DNA of 64,000 nt from Faecalibacterium prausnitzii (GCF_019967995.1 NZ_CP065377.1:1364001-1428000), one strand, 5' to 3'; positions 42,204-51,917 are shown, numbered from the stretch's first letter. Translations and numbers: made by a program. The notes: generated by a model not told the origin, from the sequence alone.

Positions 42204-43137
42204 GAAAAAACACCCGGTCCTCGCTGTGGTCGGCCCGACCGCGACCGGCAAGACCGCGCTGGGCGTTGCGCTGGCCGAGCAGTTCGGCGGCGAGATCATC
42301 AGTGCGGATTCGATGCAGATCTATAAAGGCCTCGATATCGGCACCGCCAAGGTGACGCCGGAAGAGACCCACGGCATCCCACACCATGCTGTCGATCTTC
42401 TGGAGCCGGACCAGACCTTCAGCGTGGCGGATTTCACTACGCTGGCCGGAACACTGGAAGCCGACCTCTCCGCCTGCGGAAAGCTGCCCATCCTGGTGGG
42501 CGGCACTGGGCTGTACGTTCAGAGCTTCCTCTACGGCGTCCGCTTCACGGCCGAAAAAGCCCCGGACGGCCTGCGGGAGAAGCTGGCGGCAGAGCTGGTC
42601 GAAAAAGGCCCGGCTGCCCTGTACGAAGAGCTGAAACAGGTGGACCCCGAAGCCGCTGCCGCCATCCACCCGAACAATCAGGTGCGGGTGCTGCGGGCGC
42701 TGGAGCACTACCGCGCCACCGGCCGACGCCTCAGTGAACAGAAGGCGGCTTCGCTCCCGCCGGAGCGGCCCTACCGCGCACTGGTGCTGGGGCTGGACTT
42801 CCCGGAGCGCGCCCAGCTCTACCGCCGCATCGACCTGCGGGTGGACCGGATGATGGACGCGGGCCTTCTGGCCGAAGCCGAAACCGTGTTTGCAAACCGG
42901 ACCCGCTTCAAAACGGCAGCGCAGGCCATTGGCTATAAGGAATTCTTTCCCTACTTTATGGGGGAGTCGGAACTGACGCCCTGCGTGGAGAAGCTCAAGC
43001 AGGCTTCCCGCAACTACGCCAAGCGTCAGCTGACCTGGTTCCGCCACATGGACGGTGTGGTCTGGCTGGACGCAGCGGCACCAGACCTCCAGGCCCGCGC
43101 CGCCGCACTGACGCAGGAATTTATCACGAAAGGATGA
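42187..43137 (+). CDS. miaA: MiaA, tRNA dimethylallyltransferase
   Basis: A 316-residue enzyme that puts a dimethylallyl group on A37 of tRNAs, the substrate of MiaB. The P-loop is GPTATGKTA, followed by ISADSMQIYKGLDIGTAK, the substrate motif VGGTGLYVQ, and the C-terminal AIGYKEF and KQASRNYAKRQLTWFR. The start is TTG at 42187 inside the end of mutL, with AAAGGAG about 13 bases upstream. No ATG allows inclusion of the P-loop. Translational coupling with mutL is likely. Confidence 0.94.
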   Translation: MAESFEKKHPVLAVVGPTATGKTALGVALAEQFGGEIISADSMQIYKGLDIGTAKVTPEETHGIPHHAVDLLEPDQTFSVADFTTLAGTLEADLSACGKLPILVGGTGLYVQSFLYGVRFTAEKAPDGLREKLAAELVEKGPAALYEELKQVDPEAAAAIHPNNQVRVLRALEHYRATGRRLSEQKAASLPPERPYRALVLGLDFPERAQLYRRIDLRVDRMMDAGLLAEAETVFANRTRFKTAAQAIGYKEFFPYFMGESELTPCVEKLKQASRNYAKRQLTWFRHMDGVVWLDAAAPDLQARAAALTQEFITKG

Positions 43138-43142
43138 GCAGA

Positions 43143-44453
43143 ATGCAGGAAGAGAAGGAAAAACGTGAGCTGCCCGGCGCACTGAAGACGCTGGCAGGCG
43201 TTGCCATCGTCTTTTTGCTGCTGGCGGCCGTGTATGTCTTCTATCAGGCCATGCAGGTGCTGTTCCCGCCCAACACCTACGAAACGGCCCTTCTGGCTAC
43301 GGTGGAAGACACGGTGGATGCCGAGGGCGTACTGCTGTTCAACGAAAGCTACGTGGCCGGGGACGGCACGCTGGGCTACCTTGTGGCCGATGGCGAGCGC
43401 GTCTCGGCGGGCACTGCGGTGGCGGAAGTCTACAGCGATGCTTCCCAGGCCGGTCTGCGCCAGCAGCTGACCCAGATCAACGACCAGATCGACCTGCTGC
43501 AAAAATCACAGAACACCACCTCGGCGCAGATGGAATCCCTGCGCAAAGACCGCTCGGCGGCGCTGTATGATCTGATGGATGCGCTGGATGCCTCCGACTA
43601 CGAGGATACCGACGCCCAGACGGAGGACTATCTGCTGGCCCAGAACAAGCTCTGGATCATCACCGGTGAGGTCTCCACCTTCTCGGACCAGATCGCCGCG
43701 CTGGTGCAGCAGGCGTCCAATGTGCAGGCCCAGCTGGGCAGTCCCACCCAGATCACCGCCCCGCAGACGGGCTATTTCATCCGTTCGGCCAGTTCCGGGC
43801 GGCTCAATGCCGGCATGGAGGACATCCTTGCGCTGGGTGCTGCGGACCTGAAAGCCTACATCGAGTCCTCCCCGGAGATCAAACTGGACGGCTGCGCGGG
43901 CAAGATCGTCTCCGGCTTCACCTGGTACTACGCGGGCATCTGCTCGGCCAAACAGGGCGAAAAGCTGCTGGGCTCGGACGGAAAACCGCGGAAGACCTCG
44001 GTGGAGATCCGTTTCCCCGGCCAGGCGGAAACGCCCCTCAAGGCCACCGTGCAGGAAGTGAACATCGACACTGAGAACGACATGACCCGCTTCGTCCTCT
44101 CGTGCGAGGTCATCAACGGCGACGTGCTGCGGCTGAACCGGGCCAATGCGCAGGTCATCGTGGGGCAGAGCACCGGTCTGCGGGTGCCGCAGGCGGCGGT
44201 CCATTACCTCAAGGAGGACGGCTCCGAGGCCGAGGGTCAGGGCGAGAACTACATCCCCGGCGTCTATGTCAAGTACGGCAACCTGGCCCGTTTCTGCAAG
44301 ATCGACCCCGTGGACGACCAGCACCCCCAGGTGCTGGATGGCGATTATCTCATCGTTTTGCCCAGCGGAACGGCCGGTTCGGTCAGTCAGGTTCGCCTTT
44401 ATGACGAGATTATCGTCTCCGGACAAAATTTGTATGACGGAAAACTTTTGTAG
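43143..44453 (+). CDS. HlyD-like membrane-anchored protein in the division cluster
   Basis: A 436-residue protein with one N-terminal membrane helix (about residues 15-38) and an extracytoplasmic remainder. A lipoyl-like half (GTLGYLVADGERVSAGTAVAEVYSD) is followed by a helical hairpin and a second beta region (ITAPQTGYFI), the pattern of HlyD/RND adaptor proteins. No transporter genes adjoin it. It lies between miaA and sepF, so a link with cell envelope or division is possible, though unproven. The ATG at 43143 is preceded by GAAAGG at about 9 bases; an ATG at 43134 overlapping miaA has the site too close. Confidence 0.75.
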   Translation: MQEEKEKRELPGALKTLAGVAIVFLLLAAVYVFYQAMQVLFPPNTYETALLATVEDTVDAEGVLLFNESYVAGDGTLGYLVADGERVSAGTAVAEVYSDASQAGLRQQLTQINDQIDLLQKSQNTTSAQMESLRKDRSAALYDLMDALDASDYEDTDAQTEDYLLAQNKLWIITGEVSTFSDQIAALVQQASNVQAQLGSPTQITAPQTGYFIRSASSGRLNAGMEDILALGAADLKAYIESSPEIKLDGCAGKIVSGFTWYYAGICSAKQGEKLLGSDGKPRKTSVEIRFPGQAETPLKATVQEVNIDTENDMTRFVLSCEVINGDVLRLNRANAQVIVGQSTGLRVPQAAVHYLKEDGSEAEGQGENYIPGVYVKYGNLARFCKIDPVDDQHPQVLDGDYLIVLPSGTAGSVSQVRLYDEIIVSGQNLYDGKLL

Positions 44454-44456
44454 TTA

Positions 44457-44485
44457 TTGACATCTGCGGCAAAAAATCCGATAAT
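44457..44485 (+). promoter_or_regulatory. Promoter of sepF cluster
   Basis: TTGACA (44457-44462), 17 bp, GATAAT (44480-44485), 75 bases before sepF. Confidence 0.78.
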
Positions 44486-44559
44486 AGTAGAAGCTATTTG
44501 CATCTCTTTGCAAAATCAGCCAGGCAGCGCAAGCCGCCCGAATGAAAGGAGCAGTTTCT

Positions 44560-45024
44560 ATGTCTTTTGTGGATAGTCTGAAGAAGGGGCTTTTCGGCAG
44601 CGAGGACGAGTACGACGATCAGTACATCGACGACGGCCCCCAGATGGTGAACAACAACAACGGTCTGGGCGTCGGGGCAGACGAAGAGGATGAGGAGCCC
44701 GCAGAGGGCACCCCCAGAAAGAACAAGGTGGTCAACATCCATGCGACCACCCAGCTCAAGGTCGTTCTGGTCAAGCCGGAGCGCTTTGAGGATGCCAGCA
44801 CCATCGCCGACCACCTGAACAACAAGCGCACCGTGGTCCTGAACCTGGAGTCTACCAACAAGGAAGTTTCCCGCCGCCTGGTCGATTTCCTCTCCGGCGT
44901 CGCCTACGCCAACAACGGCCAGATCAAGCGCGTGGCAAACAGCACCTTCATCATCACCCCCTACAACGTGGATATCATGGGTGATCTGCTGGACGAGCTG
45001 GAGAACAATGGCGCGTTCTATTAA
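44560..45024 (+). CDS. sepF: SepF, FtsZ-associated division protein
   Basis: A 154-residue SepF. An N-terminal amphipathic segment (SFVDSLKKGLFG) binds membrane. An acidic linker of about 50 residues follows, then the globular domain with LKVVLVKPERFEDA, VVLNLESTNKEVSRRLVDFLSG and SNSTFIITP-like strand (ANSTFIITP). It tethers FtsZ to the membrane and aligns the septum. AAGGAG lies 8 bases before the ATG at 44560. It overlaps ylmH by 17 bases and has its own near-consensus promoter. Confidence 0.94.
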   Translation: MSFVDSLKKGLFGSEDEYDDQYIDDGPQMVNNNNGLGVGADEEDEEPAEGTPRKNKVVNIHATTQLKVVLVKPERFEDASTIADHLNNKRTVVLNLESTNKEVSRRLVDFLSGVAYANNGQIKRVANSTFIITPYNVDIMGDLLDELENNGAFY

Positions 45025-45829
45025 TCCTGCCCCCAAAGCCGTGCGGGGCTTCGTCCCCGCCCGCAGCGATGAAGAGCGCTATCTGATGCGGCACATCGAG
45101 GATCTGGCCCGCACGGCGGAGAGCCGCGGCATCCCGCGCTATTCCGCCTTTCTGAGTGACCGGGAGCAGGATCTTGCCAGAGCAGCGCTCAACCGCGCCG
45201 CCGTCCCGGAAAATGTGTATCACTTCGAGGGCGGCTGGCCCGGTGCAGAGCGTCGGCTCCTCTGCCTGGAACCGGAGGGCAGCTGGCCGGACAGCCCGCT
45301 GTGCTGTGTCCGGCTCACCTGCCGGGTGCAGGCCGGGGCTGCTCTTCCGGCGCACAAGGATTACCTCGGCAGCCTGATGGGGCTGGAATTGCGGCGGGAG
45401 GCGCTGGGCGACATCGTCCTGCCCTCCGATGCGCCGGGCACGGCCTATGTCTTTGCGCTGGAACCGGCGGCGCAGCTCATCTGTCAGGAACTGCTGCAGG
45501 CGGGCCGGGTGGAGGTCACGACCCGGCTTCTGCCGCTGGAGGAGCTTCCGGAGTTCCCGCAGGCGGAGCGGACGCTGCAAACGGCGACCGTTTCTTCCCT
45601 GCGGTTGGATGCGGTGCTGGCAGCCATGCTCCACTGCAGCCGCAGCATGGCAGCGGAGCTCATCACGGCAGGCCGGGTGGAGATCAACCACCTTCCTGTG
45701 GAGAGCGTCCACGCCCCGGTGTATGAGGGCGATGTCTTCACCGTGCGGGGCAAGGGCCGCTTTGGTCTGACGGCACTGCCCGGAAAAAGCAGAAAAGACC
45801 GGGCGATCATCGAGTTTTTTCAATATTAA
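45008..45829 (+). CDS. YlmH-like S4-domain RNA-binding protein
   Basis: A 273-residue protein of the YlmH family, always found in the sepF-divIVA neighbourhood of Firmicutes. Its C-terminal S4 RNA-binding domain shows SSLRLDAVLAAMLHCSRSMA, then ELITAGRVEINH. The N-terminal part matches the YlmH fold, with LSDREQDLARAAL. YlmH has been linked to ribosome quality control and tRNA-nascent-chain handling. The ATG at 45008 lies within sepF's end with GGAG upstream, so it is coupled. Confidence 0.85.
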   Translation: MARSINPAPKAVRGFVPARSDEERYLMRHIEDLARTAESRGIPRYSAFLSDREQDLARAALNRAAVPENVYHFEGGWPGAERRLLCLEPEGSWPDSPLCCVRLTCRVQAGAALPAHKDYLGSLMGLELRREALGDIVLPSDAPGTAYVFALEPAAQLICQELLQAGRVEVTTRLLPLEELPEFPQAERTLQTATVSSLRLDAVLAAMLHCSRSMAAELITAGRVEINHLPVESVHAPVYEGDVFTVRGKGRFGLTALPGKSRKDRAIIEFFQY

Positions 45830-45851
45830 ATGAATTTGGGAGGAAACTACT

Positions 45852-46658
45852 ATGCTGACCTCGCAGGACGTGCGCAGCGTTCAATTTGAAAAAAACCTCC
45901 GCGGCTATCGCACCGAAGAGGTGGACCGTTTCCTGGATAAGGTCGAAGAGCAGCTCCGGCAGGACGATGCCCTGGCCGAGGAGCTGCGCAAGCAGATCGC
46001 AGACCTGACAGCGGAAAACCAGCGTCTCCACGAAGAGATGAAGAACTACGAGGCGGACGGCGACATGCTCAAGAGTGCGCTCATCAATGCACAGCGCATG
46101 GGCGAGAACGTCATCCGCGAAGCAAACCAGAAGTCGGAAGAGATCCTGCACCGTGCAAATCTGCGCGGGGATGATATTATCCGCGATGCCAATGAGCTGC
46201 TCCAGAAGGCCAGTGACCGCGCGGATGAGATCATCAACGAAGCAAACGATAAAAAGCTGGCAGAGGAGCGCGAGTATGACCGCGTCCGTCTGGAAGTCAC
46301 CCGTTTCAAGTCCGATGTGCTCAACCTGTACCGCAGCCATGTCGAGTCTCTGAGCCGCCTGCCGGAGTTCCAGAAGGAGGAGCCGGAGGCTGCCGAGCCC
46401 GCTGTGGAGGAAAAAGCAGAGGAGACCACTGCTGCAGCTCTGACCGAGGAGATCGAGCAGGCACAGCCGGAGACCGATGCAGCCCCTGCGGACGAGGAAA
46501 CCGCAGAGGACGACAAGAGCGAGGATTTCTGGTCCAAGGATGAGAGCCAGCTCAAGATCAAGCTGGACCCGTCTCAGGCACCCGTTGGCGCAGAGGAAGA
46601 GGAAGAACCGGCAGAGCCGGATTATGCCGCTTTCAAGGGCGTCAAATTCAGCGAGTGA
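45852..46658 (+). CDS. divIVA: DivIVA-domain protein
   Basis: A 268-residue DivIVA. The conserved N-terminal membrane-curvature domain is MLTSQDVRSVQFEKNLRGYR followed by TEEVDRFLDKVEEQL, then long coiled coils to about residue 170. A C-terminal tail of 90 residues is Ala/Glu-rich and acidic, longer than in B. subtilis DivIVA. It localises to septa and poles and recruits division or envelope factors. GGGAGGAAA precedes the ATG. It ends 37 bases before ileS. Confidence 0.92.
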   Translation: MLTSQDVRSVQFEKNLRGYRTEEVDRFLDKVEEQLRQDDALAEELRKQIADLTAENQRLHEEMKNYEADGDMLKSALINAQRMGENVIREANQKSEEILHRANLRGDDIIRDANELLQKASDRADEIINEANDKKLAEEREYDRVRLEVTRFKSDVLNLYRSHVESLSRLPEFQKEEPEAAEPAVEEKAEETTAAALTEEIEQAQPETDAAPADEETAEDDKSEDFWSKDESQLKIKLDPSQAPVGAEEEEEPAEPDYAAFKGVKFSE

Positions 46659-46695
46659 CCGGAGCGTTTCAATAAATTAGAGGAGTGTGTAACCA

Positions 46696-49491
46696 TTGGC
46701 TAAGAATAAGTCTCAGTACGACAGTACGTTGAATCTGCCCAAGACGCTGTTCGAGATGCGCGCAGGCCTGCCCAAAAAGGAGCCTGTCATGCTCAAGGAC
46801 TGGGAAGACAACGACCTGTACAATCAGCTCATCAAGCACAACGACGGCAAGCCCAAGTTCGTTCTGCACGACGGCCCTCCGTATGCAAACGGCAACATCC
46901 ACATGGGCACCGCGCTGAACAAGATCATCAAGGATATCATCATCCGCGACAAGAACATGGAGGGCTTCCAGGCTCCCTATGTGCCCGGCTTTGATACCCA
47001 CGGCCTGCCCATTGAGCTGAAGGCGCTGTCCTCCGTCGGCGAGAAGAAGAAGGACATCTCCAAGCTGGAGCTGCGCCAGATCTGCGAAAAGTTCGCCACC
47101 GAGCACATCGACATCATGAGCGACCAGTTCAAGCGTCTGGGCGTCATCGGCGACTTTGAGCACCCCTACCTGACCCTGAAGCCGGAGTTTGAGGCCCGCC
47201 AGATCGAGATCTTCGGTGAGATGGCCAAGAAGGGCTATATCTACAAGGGCCTGAAGCCCGTTTACTGGTGCCCTGACTGCCGCACCGCTCTGGCTGAGGC
47301 CGAGATCGAGTACGGCGAGGATGACTGCGATTCCATCTTCGTCCGCTTCCATGTCACCCAGGACCCCAACGGTGTGCTGGCAAAGCATGGCATCCCGATG
47401 GACAAGACCTACTTCGTGATCTGGACCACCACCACCTGGACTCTGCCCGCCAACGAGGCCATCTGCCTGAACGGCCAGTTCGAGTATTCCTTCGTCAAGA
47501 TCGGCGAGGAGTACCACATCATGGCCACCGAGCTGGTCAAGAGCGTCATGGATGCCTGCCACATCACCGACTATGAGGTCGTGGGCGAGCCGGTCAGCGG
47601 CGCAGAGTTCGAGCTCATGCGCTACCAGCACGTCTACCTGCCCAAGGAGGGCTGGGTCATCCTGGGCGACCACGTCACGCTGGAGAGCGGCTCCGGCTGC
47701 GTCCACACCGCAGGCGGCCACGGCGTCGATGACTTCAACGTCTGCCAGAAGTATCCGCAGGTGCCCATCACCGTCCCCGTGGACGACGGCGGCTATCTGA
47801 CCGACCTGGCTGGCAAGTACGCAGGCCAGCGCGTCTGGGCAGCCAATAAGACCATTCTGGCCGACCTCACCGCGTCCGGTGCCGTCATGGGTCAGGTGCA
47901 CATCAAGCATCAGTACCCGCACTGCTGGCGTTGCCATCACCCCATCATCTTCCGCGCCACCGAGCAGTGGTTCTGCTCGGTCGCAAAGTTCCGTGAGGAT
48001 GTCTACAAGGCCATCGACACTGTGCAGTGGATGCCTGACTGGGGCCACGACCGCATGAAGGGCATGGTCCGCGACCGCAACGACTGGTGCATCAGCCGTC
48101 AGCGCACCTGGGGCGTGCCCATCCCGGCCTTCTACTGCAAGAAGTGCGGTGCTTACCACATCACCGATGCCACCATCAAGGCCGTCAGCGAGCTGTTCCG
48201 CAAGGAAGGCTCCGATGCCTGGTACAAGTACGAAGCCGAGCAGATCATCCCCGCAGGCGAAGTCTGCGAGAAGTGCGGCGCTTCCGAGTGGACCAAGGAC
48301 ACCGACATCATGGACGTCTGGTTCGATTCCGGCTCCACCCATGCAGCCGTTCTGGAAGAGCGCCCGGAGCTGCACTTCCCGGCTGACATGTATATGGAGG
48401 GCGGCGACCAGTTCCGCGGCTGGTTCCAGTCCAGCCTGCTGACCAGCGTTGCAAGCAAGGGCTGCGCCCCCTACAAGTCCGTTCTGTGCCACGGCTGGGT
48501 CGTGGACGAGCAGGGCAAGCAGATGCACAAGAGCGCAGGCAACGGCGTGGAGCCCAGCGAGATCATCAAGGACTACGGTGCCGATATCATCCGCCTGTGG
48601 GTCGCTTCTTCCGACTACACCGTCGATGTACGCGCCGGTAAGAACATCTTCAAGCAGCTGAGCGAGGCTTACCGCAAGATCCGCAACACCGCCCGCTTCA
48701 TCCTGGGCAACTTGGACGGCTTCGATCCCAACACCGACTGCGTCACCGACGACCAGCTGCAGGAGATCGACCGCTGGGCACTGGCTGCGCTGGATGACCT
48801 GATCGTCAACGCACACGCCGGTTATGCGGTCTACGACTTCAACAAGGTCTACCACGCAGTCTACAACTTCTGCGTCGTGGCCATGTCCAACTTCTATCTG
48901 GATGTCACCAAGGATCGTCTCTACTGCACCAACGGCGCAGCCCGCCGCGCAGCACAGACCACCATGTACAAGATCCTGGTCGCACTGGATAAGATCATCG
49001 CCCCCATCCTCTGCTTCACCAGCCAGGAGATCTGGGACTTCATGCCCAAGACCGAGGGCATGAACAAGTACGTCGTCTTCGAGGATATGCCCAAAGCGGG
49101 CCAGTATGCCGCCGACGATGCCTTCAAGGCCAAGTGGGCACAGCTCATCGCTGTCCGCGACGAGGTCAAGAAGGTGCTGGAGCAGGCCCGTGCCGAGAAG
49201 ACCATCGGTGCTTCGCTGGAAGCTGCCGTCACCCTGTACTGCAACGATGCCGTCTATGACCTGCTGAACAGCATCCCCATGGACGAGCTGGCTGACCTGA
49301 TGATCGTCTCCCAGGTGGAGCTGGTCAAGGGCGAGGGCGGCGCTGCCTCTGCGGTCGAGGGTCTGGGCGTGGCTGCGGCTCACGCCACCGGCGACAAGTG
49401 CGAGCGCTGCTGGAAGTATTCCGCAGACATCGGCACCCATCCGGCTCACCCCACCCTCTGCGCCCGCTGCGCAAGCGTGGTGGAAGGCTAA
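46696..49491 (+). CDS. ileS: Isoleucyl-tRNA synthetase
   Basis: A 931-residue class I aminoacyl-tRNA synthetase. The HIGH motif appears as HMGT near residue 70 after DGPPYANGNI, and KMSKS as KQMHKS near residue 607. The editing (CP1) domain has TTTWTLPANEA. A C-terminal zinc ribbon is CERCW...CARC near residues 902-926. The start is TTG with GAGGAG 10 bases upstream. There is no room for a T-box leader before it, so control is likely through the division operon. The codon choice looks more uniform than that of its neighbours, in keeping with high expression. Confidence 0.96.
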   Translation: MAKNKSQYDSTLNLPKTLFEMRAGLPKKEPVMLKDWEDNDLYNQLIKHNDGKPKFVLHDGPPYANGNIHMGTALNKIIKDIIIRDKNMEGFQAPYVPGFDTHGLPIELKALSSVGEKKKDISKLELRQICEKFATEHIDIMSDQFKRLGVIGDFEHPYLTLKPEFEARQIEIFGEMAKKGYIYKGLKPVYWCPDCRTALAEAEIEYGEDDCDSIFVRFHVTQDPNGVLAKHGIPMDKTYFVIWTTTTWTLPANEAICLNGQFEYSFVKIGEEYHIMATELVKSVMDACHITDYEVVGEPVSGAEFELMRYQHVYLPKEGWVILGDHVTLESGSGCVHTAGGHGVDDFNVCQKYPQVPITVPVDDGGYLTDLAGKYAGQRVWAANKTILADLTASGAVMGQVHIKHQYPHCWRCHHPIIFRATEQWFCSVAKFREDVYKAIDTVQWMPDWGHDRMKGMVRDRNDWCISRQRTWGVPIPAFYCKKCGAYHITDATIKAVSELFRKEGSDAWYKYEAEQIIPAGEVCEKCGASEWTKDTDIMDVWFDSGSTHAAVLEERPELHFPADMYMEGGDQFRGWFQSSLLTSVASKGCAPYKSVLCHGWVVDEQGKQMHKSAGNGVEPSEIIKDYGADIIRLWVASSDYTVDVRAGKNIFKQLSEAYRKIRNTARFILGNLDGFDPNTDCVTDDQLQEIDRWALAALDDLIVNAHAGYAVYDFNKVYHAVYNFCVVAMSNFYLDVTKDRLYCTNGAARRAAQTTMYKILVALDKIIAPILCFTSQEIWDFMPKTEGMNKYVVFEDMPKAGQYAADDAFKAKWAQLIAVRDEVKKVLEQARAEKTIGASLEAAVTLYCNDAVYDLLNSIPMDELADLMIVSQVELVKGEGGAASAVEGLGVAAAHATGDKCERCWKYSADIGTHPAHPTLCARCASVVEG

Positions 49492-49512
49492 GGCTTTTTC
49501 CGTTTGAACGCT

Positions 49513-49548
49513 GCGGCGCTCCTTTCGAGCAGGGGAGCGCCGCTTTTT
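49513..49548 (+). terminator. Terminator between ileS and lspA
   Basis: GCGGCGCTCC (49513-49522) with GGAGCGCCGC (49534-49543), then TTTTT. Confidence 0.85.
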
Positions 49549-49596
49549 GATATCAGAAGACCGGCGGGTCCGGCCCGCTGTTGGGAGTATTTCGTT

Positions 49597-50073
49597 ATGG
49601 CTTATGTGATCTTTAACCTGCTGTGTGTGGCAGTGCTCATCGGCATCGACCAGGGCATCAAGTTCTGGGCGGTGCATGTGCTGATGCCCGTGGGCACTCT
49701 GCCGCTCATCCCCCATGTGGTGGAGCTACGGTTCGTGCTCAACCAGGGCATGGCATTCAGCCTGCTCAGCGGCAGGCAGCTGTTTTTGATCGTGGCCACC
49801 AGCGCTGCGCTGATCCTTGTCGCATACTGGCTGTTTTTTCGCAGCCGGAACGATCGCCTGCAGCAGGCGGCGCTGATCCTTGTGCTGGGCGGCGGCATCG
49901 GCAACCTCATCGACCGTGTGCTAAACGGCGAGGTCGTGGACTACATCAACCTGCTGTTCATGCGGTTCGCCGTCTTCAACTTTGCGGACATCTGCGTCTG
50001 TGTGGGGGTGGCGCTCTGGGTGCTGGTCATCTTTTTGGAGGAGCTGCACTCCGGTGACGCAAAGGAGCCGTGA
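49597..50073 (+). CDS. lspA: Lipoprotein signal peptidase
   Basis: A 158-residue type II signal peptidase with four membrane helices. It removes lipoprotein signal peptides such as those of ModA and the ferredoxin encoded here. Aspartic-protease residues are visible in GGGIGNLIDRVLNGEVVDYI and FNFADICV. LNQGMAFSLLSG fits the conserved NxGxAF. The ATG at 49597 has GGGAG upstream. It is followed by the rluD-like gene after 3 bases. Confidence 0.93.
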   Translation: MAYVIFNLLCVAVLIGIDQGIKFWAVHVLMPVGTLPLIPHVVELRFVLNQGMAFSLLSGRQLFLIVATSAALILVAYWLFFRSRNDRLQQAALILVLGGGIGNLIDRVLNGEVVDYINLLFMRFAVFNFADICVCVGVALWVLVIFLEELHSGDAKEP

Positions 50074-50076
50074 CCC

Positions 50077-51021
50077 ATGGAACAGCGTGAATTTATCGTG
50101 GAAGCGGAGGGCGCAGGCCAGCGCATCGACCGCTTTTTGAGCGGGGAGGATACCGGCCTTTCCCGCAGTGCGCTGCAGGCGCTGGTGGCAGATGGCCATG
50201 TGCTGTGCAACGGCAAGGCCCCGGTTAAAAGCCTGAAGCTCAAGGCCGGCGACATCATCCTGCTGGAGATCCCGGACGCCCGGCCCATTGAGGCCGTGCC
50301 GCAGGAGATCCCGCTGGACATCGTGTTTGAGGATGCGCACCTGCTGGTGGTCAACAAGCCCAAGGGCATGGTGGTACACCCGGCCCCCGGCAACCCGGAC
50401 GGCACATTGGTCAATGCGCTGCTGTGGCACTGCAAGGGCAGCCTTTCCGGCATCGGCGGCGAGATCCGCCCCGGCATCGTCCACCGCATTGATAAGGACA
50501 CCAGCGGCCTTCTCGTCGTCGCCAAGGACGACGCCACCCACATCGGCCTGTCCCAGCAGATGGCGGTCCACAGCGTGGAGCGGGCTTACCATACCATCGT
50601 CTACGGCGGCTTTGCACAGGACGAGGGCTTTGTGGAGTCCCATCTGGGCCGCTCGAAGACCGACCGCAAGAAGATGGCCGTCTACCCGTCCACCGAACCC
50701 CACACCAAGTATGCCTACACCGGCTACCGGGTGCTGGAACGCCTGGGCGAGTTCACGATGCTGGAATGCCGCCTGAAAACAGGCCGCACCCACCAGATCC
50801 GCGTTCACATGGCGTCCATCCATCACCCGGTGGCAGGGGACCCGGTCTATGGCCCGCACAACTGCATCACCAGCCTCCACGGCCAGTGTCTTCATGCCAA
50901 AACACTGGGCTTCGTCCACCCCATCACGGGCGAGCATCTGCGGTTCGACTCCGAACTGCCGGATTACTTCACCCGCTTTCTGACCACGCTCCGTCAGCGC
51001 ACAGGAGGAAACAACGAATGA
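50077..51021 (+). CDS. rluD: RluD-family 23S rRNA pseudouridine synthase
   Basis: A 314-residue pseudouridine synthase. An N-terminal S4 domain (GQRIDRFLSGEDTGLSRSAL) is followed by the catalytic domain with HRIDKDTSGLLVVAK, in which Asp139 is the nucleophile. The YlyB/RluD group modifies the large-subunit rRNA. AAGGAG precedes the ATG, three bases after lspA, the usual Firmicute pair. Its stop overlaps the HAD gene start (ATGA). Confidence 0.92.
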   Translation: MEQREFIVEAEGAGQRIDRFLSGEDTGLSRSALQALVADGHVLCNGKAPVKSLKLKAGDIILLEIPDARPIEAVPQEIPLDIVFEDAHLLVVNKPKGMVVHPAPGNPDGTLVNALLWHCKGSLSGIGGEIRPGIVHRIDKDTSGLLVVAKDDATHIGLSQQMAVHSVERAYHTIVYGGFAQDEGFVESHLGRSKTDRKKMAVYPSTEPHTKYAYTGYRVLERLGEFTMLECRLKTGRTHQIRVHMASIHHPVAGDPVYGPHNCITSLHGQCLHAKTLGFVHPITGEHLRFDSELPDYFTRFLTTLRQRTGGNNE

Positions 51022-51851
51022 GCAATTCCATCGAAAATACGCTGGTCCTCTGCGATCTCGACAACCTTCTTCTGAACGCAGAGGGCAGCCTGCCCCAGCT
51101 CCACCGCGATGTGCTGCAGCTGTTTGCCAGCCGCGGCGGCAAGCTGACCATCTACTCCCAGCGGTCGCCCAAGGTGGTGCGTTCTCTGCTGGGCGGGGTA
51201 CGGCTCAGCGCACCCGCGCTGGTCTGCGGCGGTGTGCTGGCCTACAACTTTGCCGAGGGCACGGGCACGGCCCTGTGCAGCTTTGCCGGGATGGAGGAAT
51301 CCGTCCTCCGGGTGCTGCCCGGTGTGCCGGGCGTCGGCATCGCCTTGCAGATGAAGAACGGCTCCACCCGTGTGCTGCGGATGAGCGAGTCTCTGGAAGC
51401 CCACCTGCGGCAGGAGTGGACCACCTTTGTGCTGAGCAATGCGGCGGACGTCCGGGGAGAGGATGTGCTGCGCATCCTGTTCTATCAGGACAACAAGCAG
51501 GTCCCCCTGACGGCGCTGCTGGAAAAGGCGCTGGGCGAGGCCACCGTGACCCTCCGCGCCGAGCGGATGGGTCCGGATGTGCTGGCGCTTCTGCCGGGCA
51601 GTGTGTCCGGCAGTGCGATGGTCCAGGCCATCTGCTCCCCGGCAGGCTATTCTGCCGAGCAGCTGACCGTTCTGGCCGACTGCACCCAGATGGCAGAGCT
51701 GGTCCATCTGGCGGGGAACAGCGTCGTCCCCGCCGATGCCCCGGCTGAGCTGCGCCTTGCCGCCAGGCAGACCACCCTCACCGATCACGATGCCGGTGCT
51801 GCGGCGGAGCTGCTCTATGGCATGGTGCGCTCTGCGGAAACGTCTGCGTAA
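51018..51851 (+). CDS. HAD-superfamily hydrolase, Cof-like
   Basis: A 277-residue protein with motif I as LCDLDNLLLN, motif II YSQRSP (usually S/T) and a late GxSxGxAMxQ-like segment in GSVSGSAMVQAIC. The C2-cap arrangement is like that of Cof-type sugar or nucleotide phosphatases. Motif III/IV residues are less clear, and SVSGSAMVQAI departs from the usual GVSKGxAL, so activity is uncertain. It is coupled to rluD by a four-base overlap, with GGAGG ahead of the ATG. Confidence 0.7.
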   Translation: MSNSIENTLVLCDLDNLLLNAEGSLPQLHRDVLQLFASRGGKLTIYSQRSPKVVRSLLGGVRLSAPALVCGGVLAYNFAEGTGTALCSFAGMEESVLRVLPGVPGVGIALQMKNGSTRVLRMSESLEAHLRQEWTTFVLSNAADVRGEDVLRILFYQDNKQVPLTALLEKALGEATVTLRAERMGPDVLALLPGSVSGSAMVQAICSPAGYSAEQLTVLADCTQMAELVHLAGNSVVPADAPAELRLAARQTTLTDHDAGAAAELLYGMVRSAETSA

Positions 51852-51917
51852 ACGTTGTGTAAAGTCTCCTGTATTTTTCGTGCAGGGGGCTTTCTTTTTG
51901 GAGGAAAGTCGGGTACA

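Noticed and set aside
46659..46695. T-box riboswitch for ileS
   Set aside because: Only 37 bases separate divIVA and ileS, too short for a T-box.
46669..49716. 1015-codon minus-strand frame over ileS
   Set aside because: Antisense of a highly conserved synthetase; no ribosome binding site.
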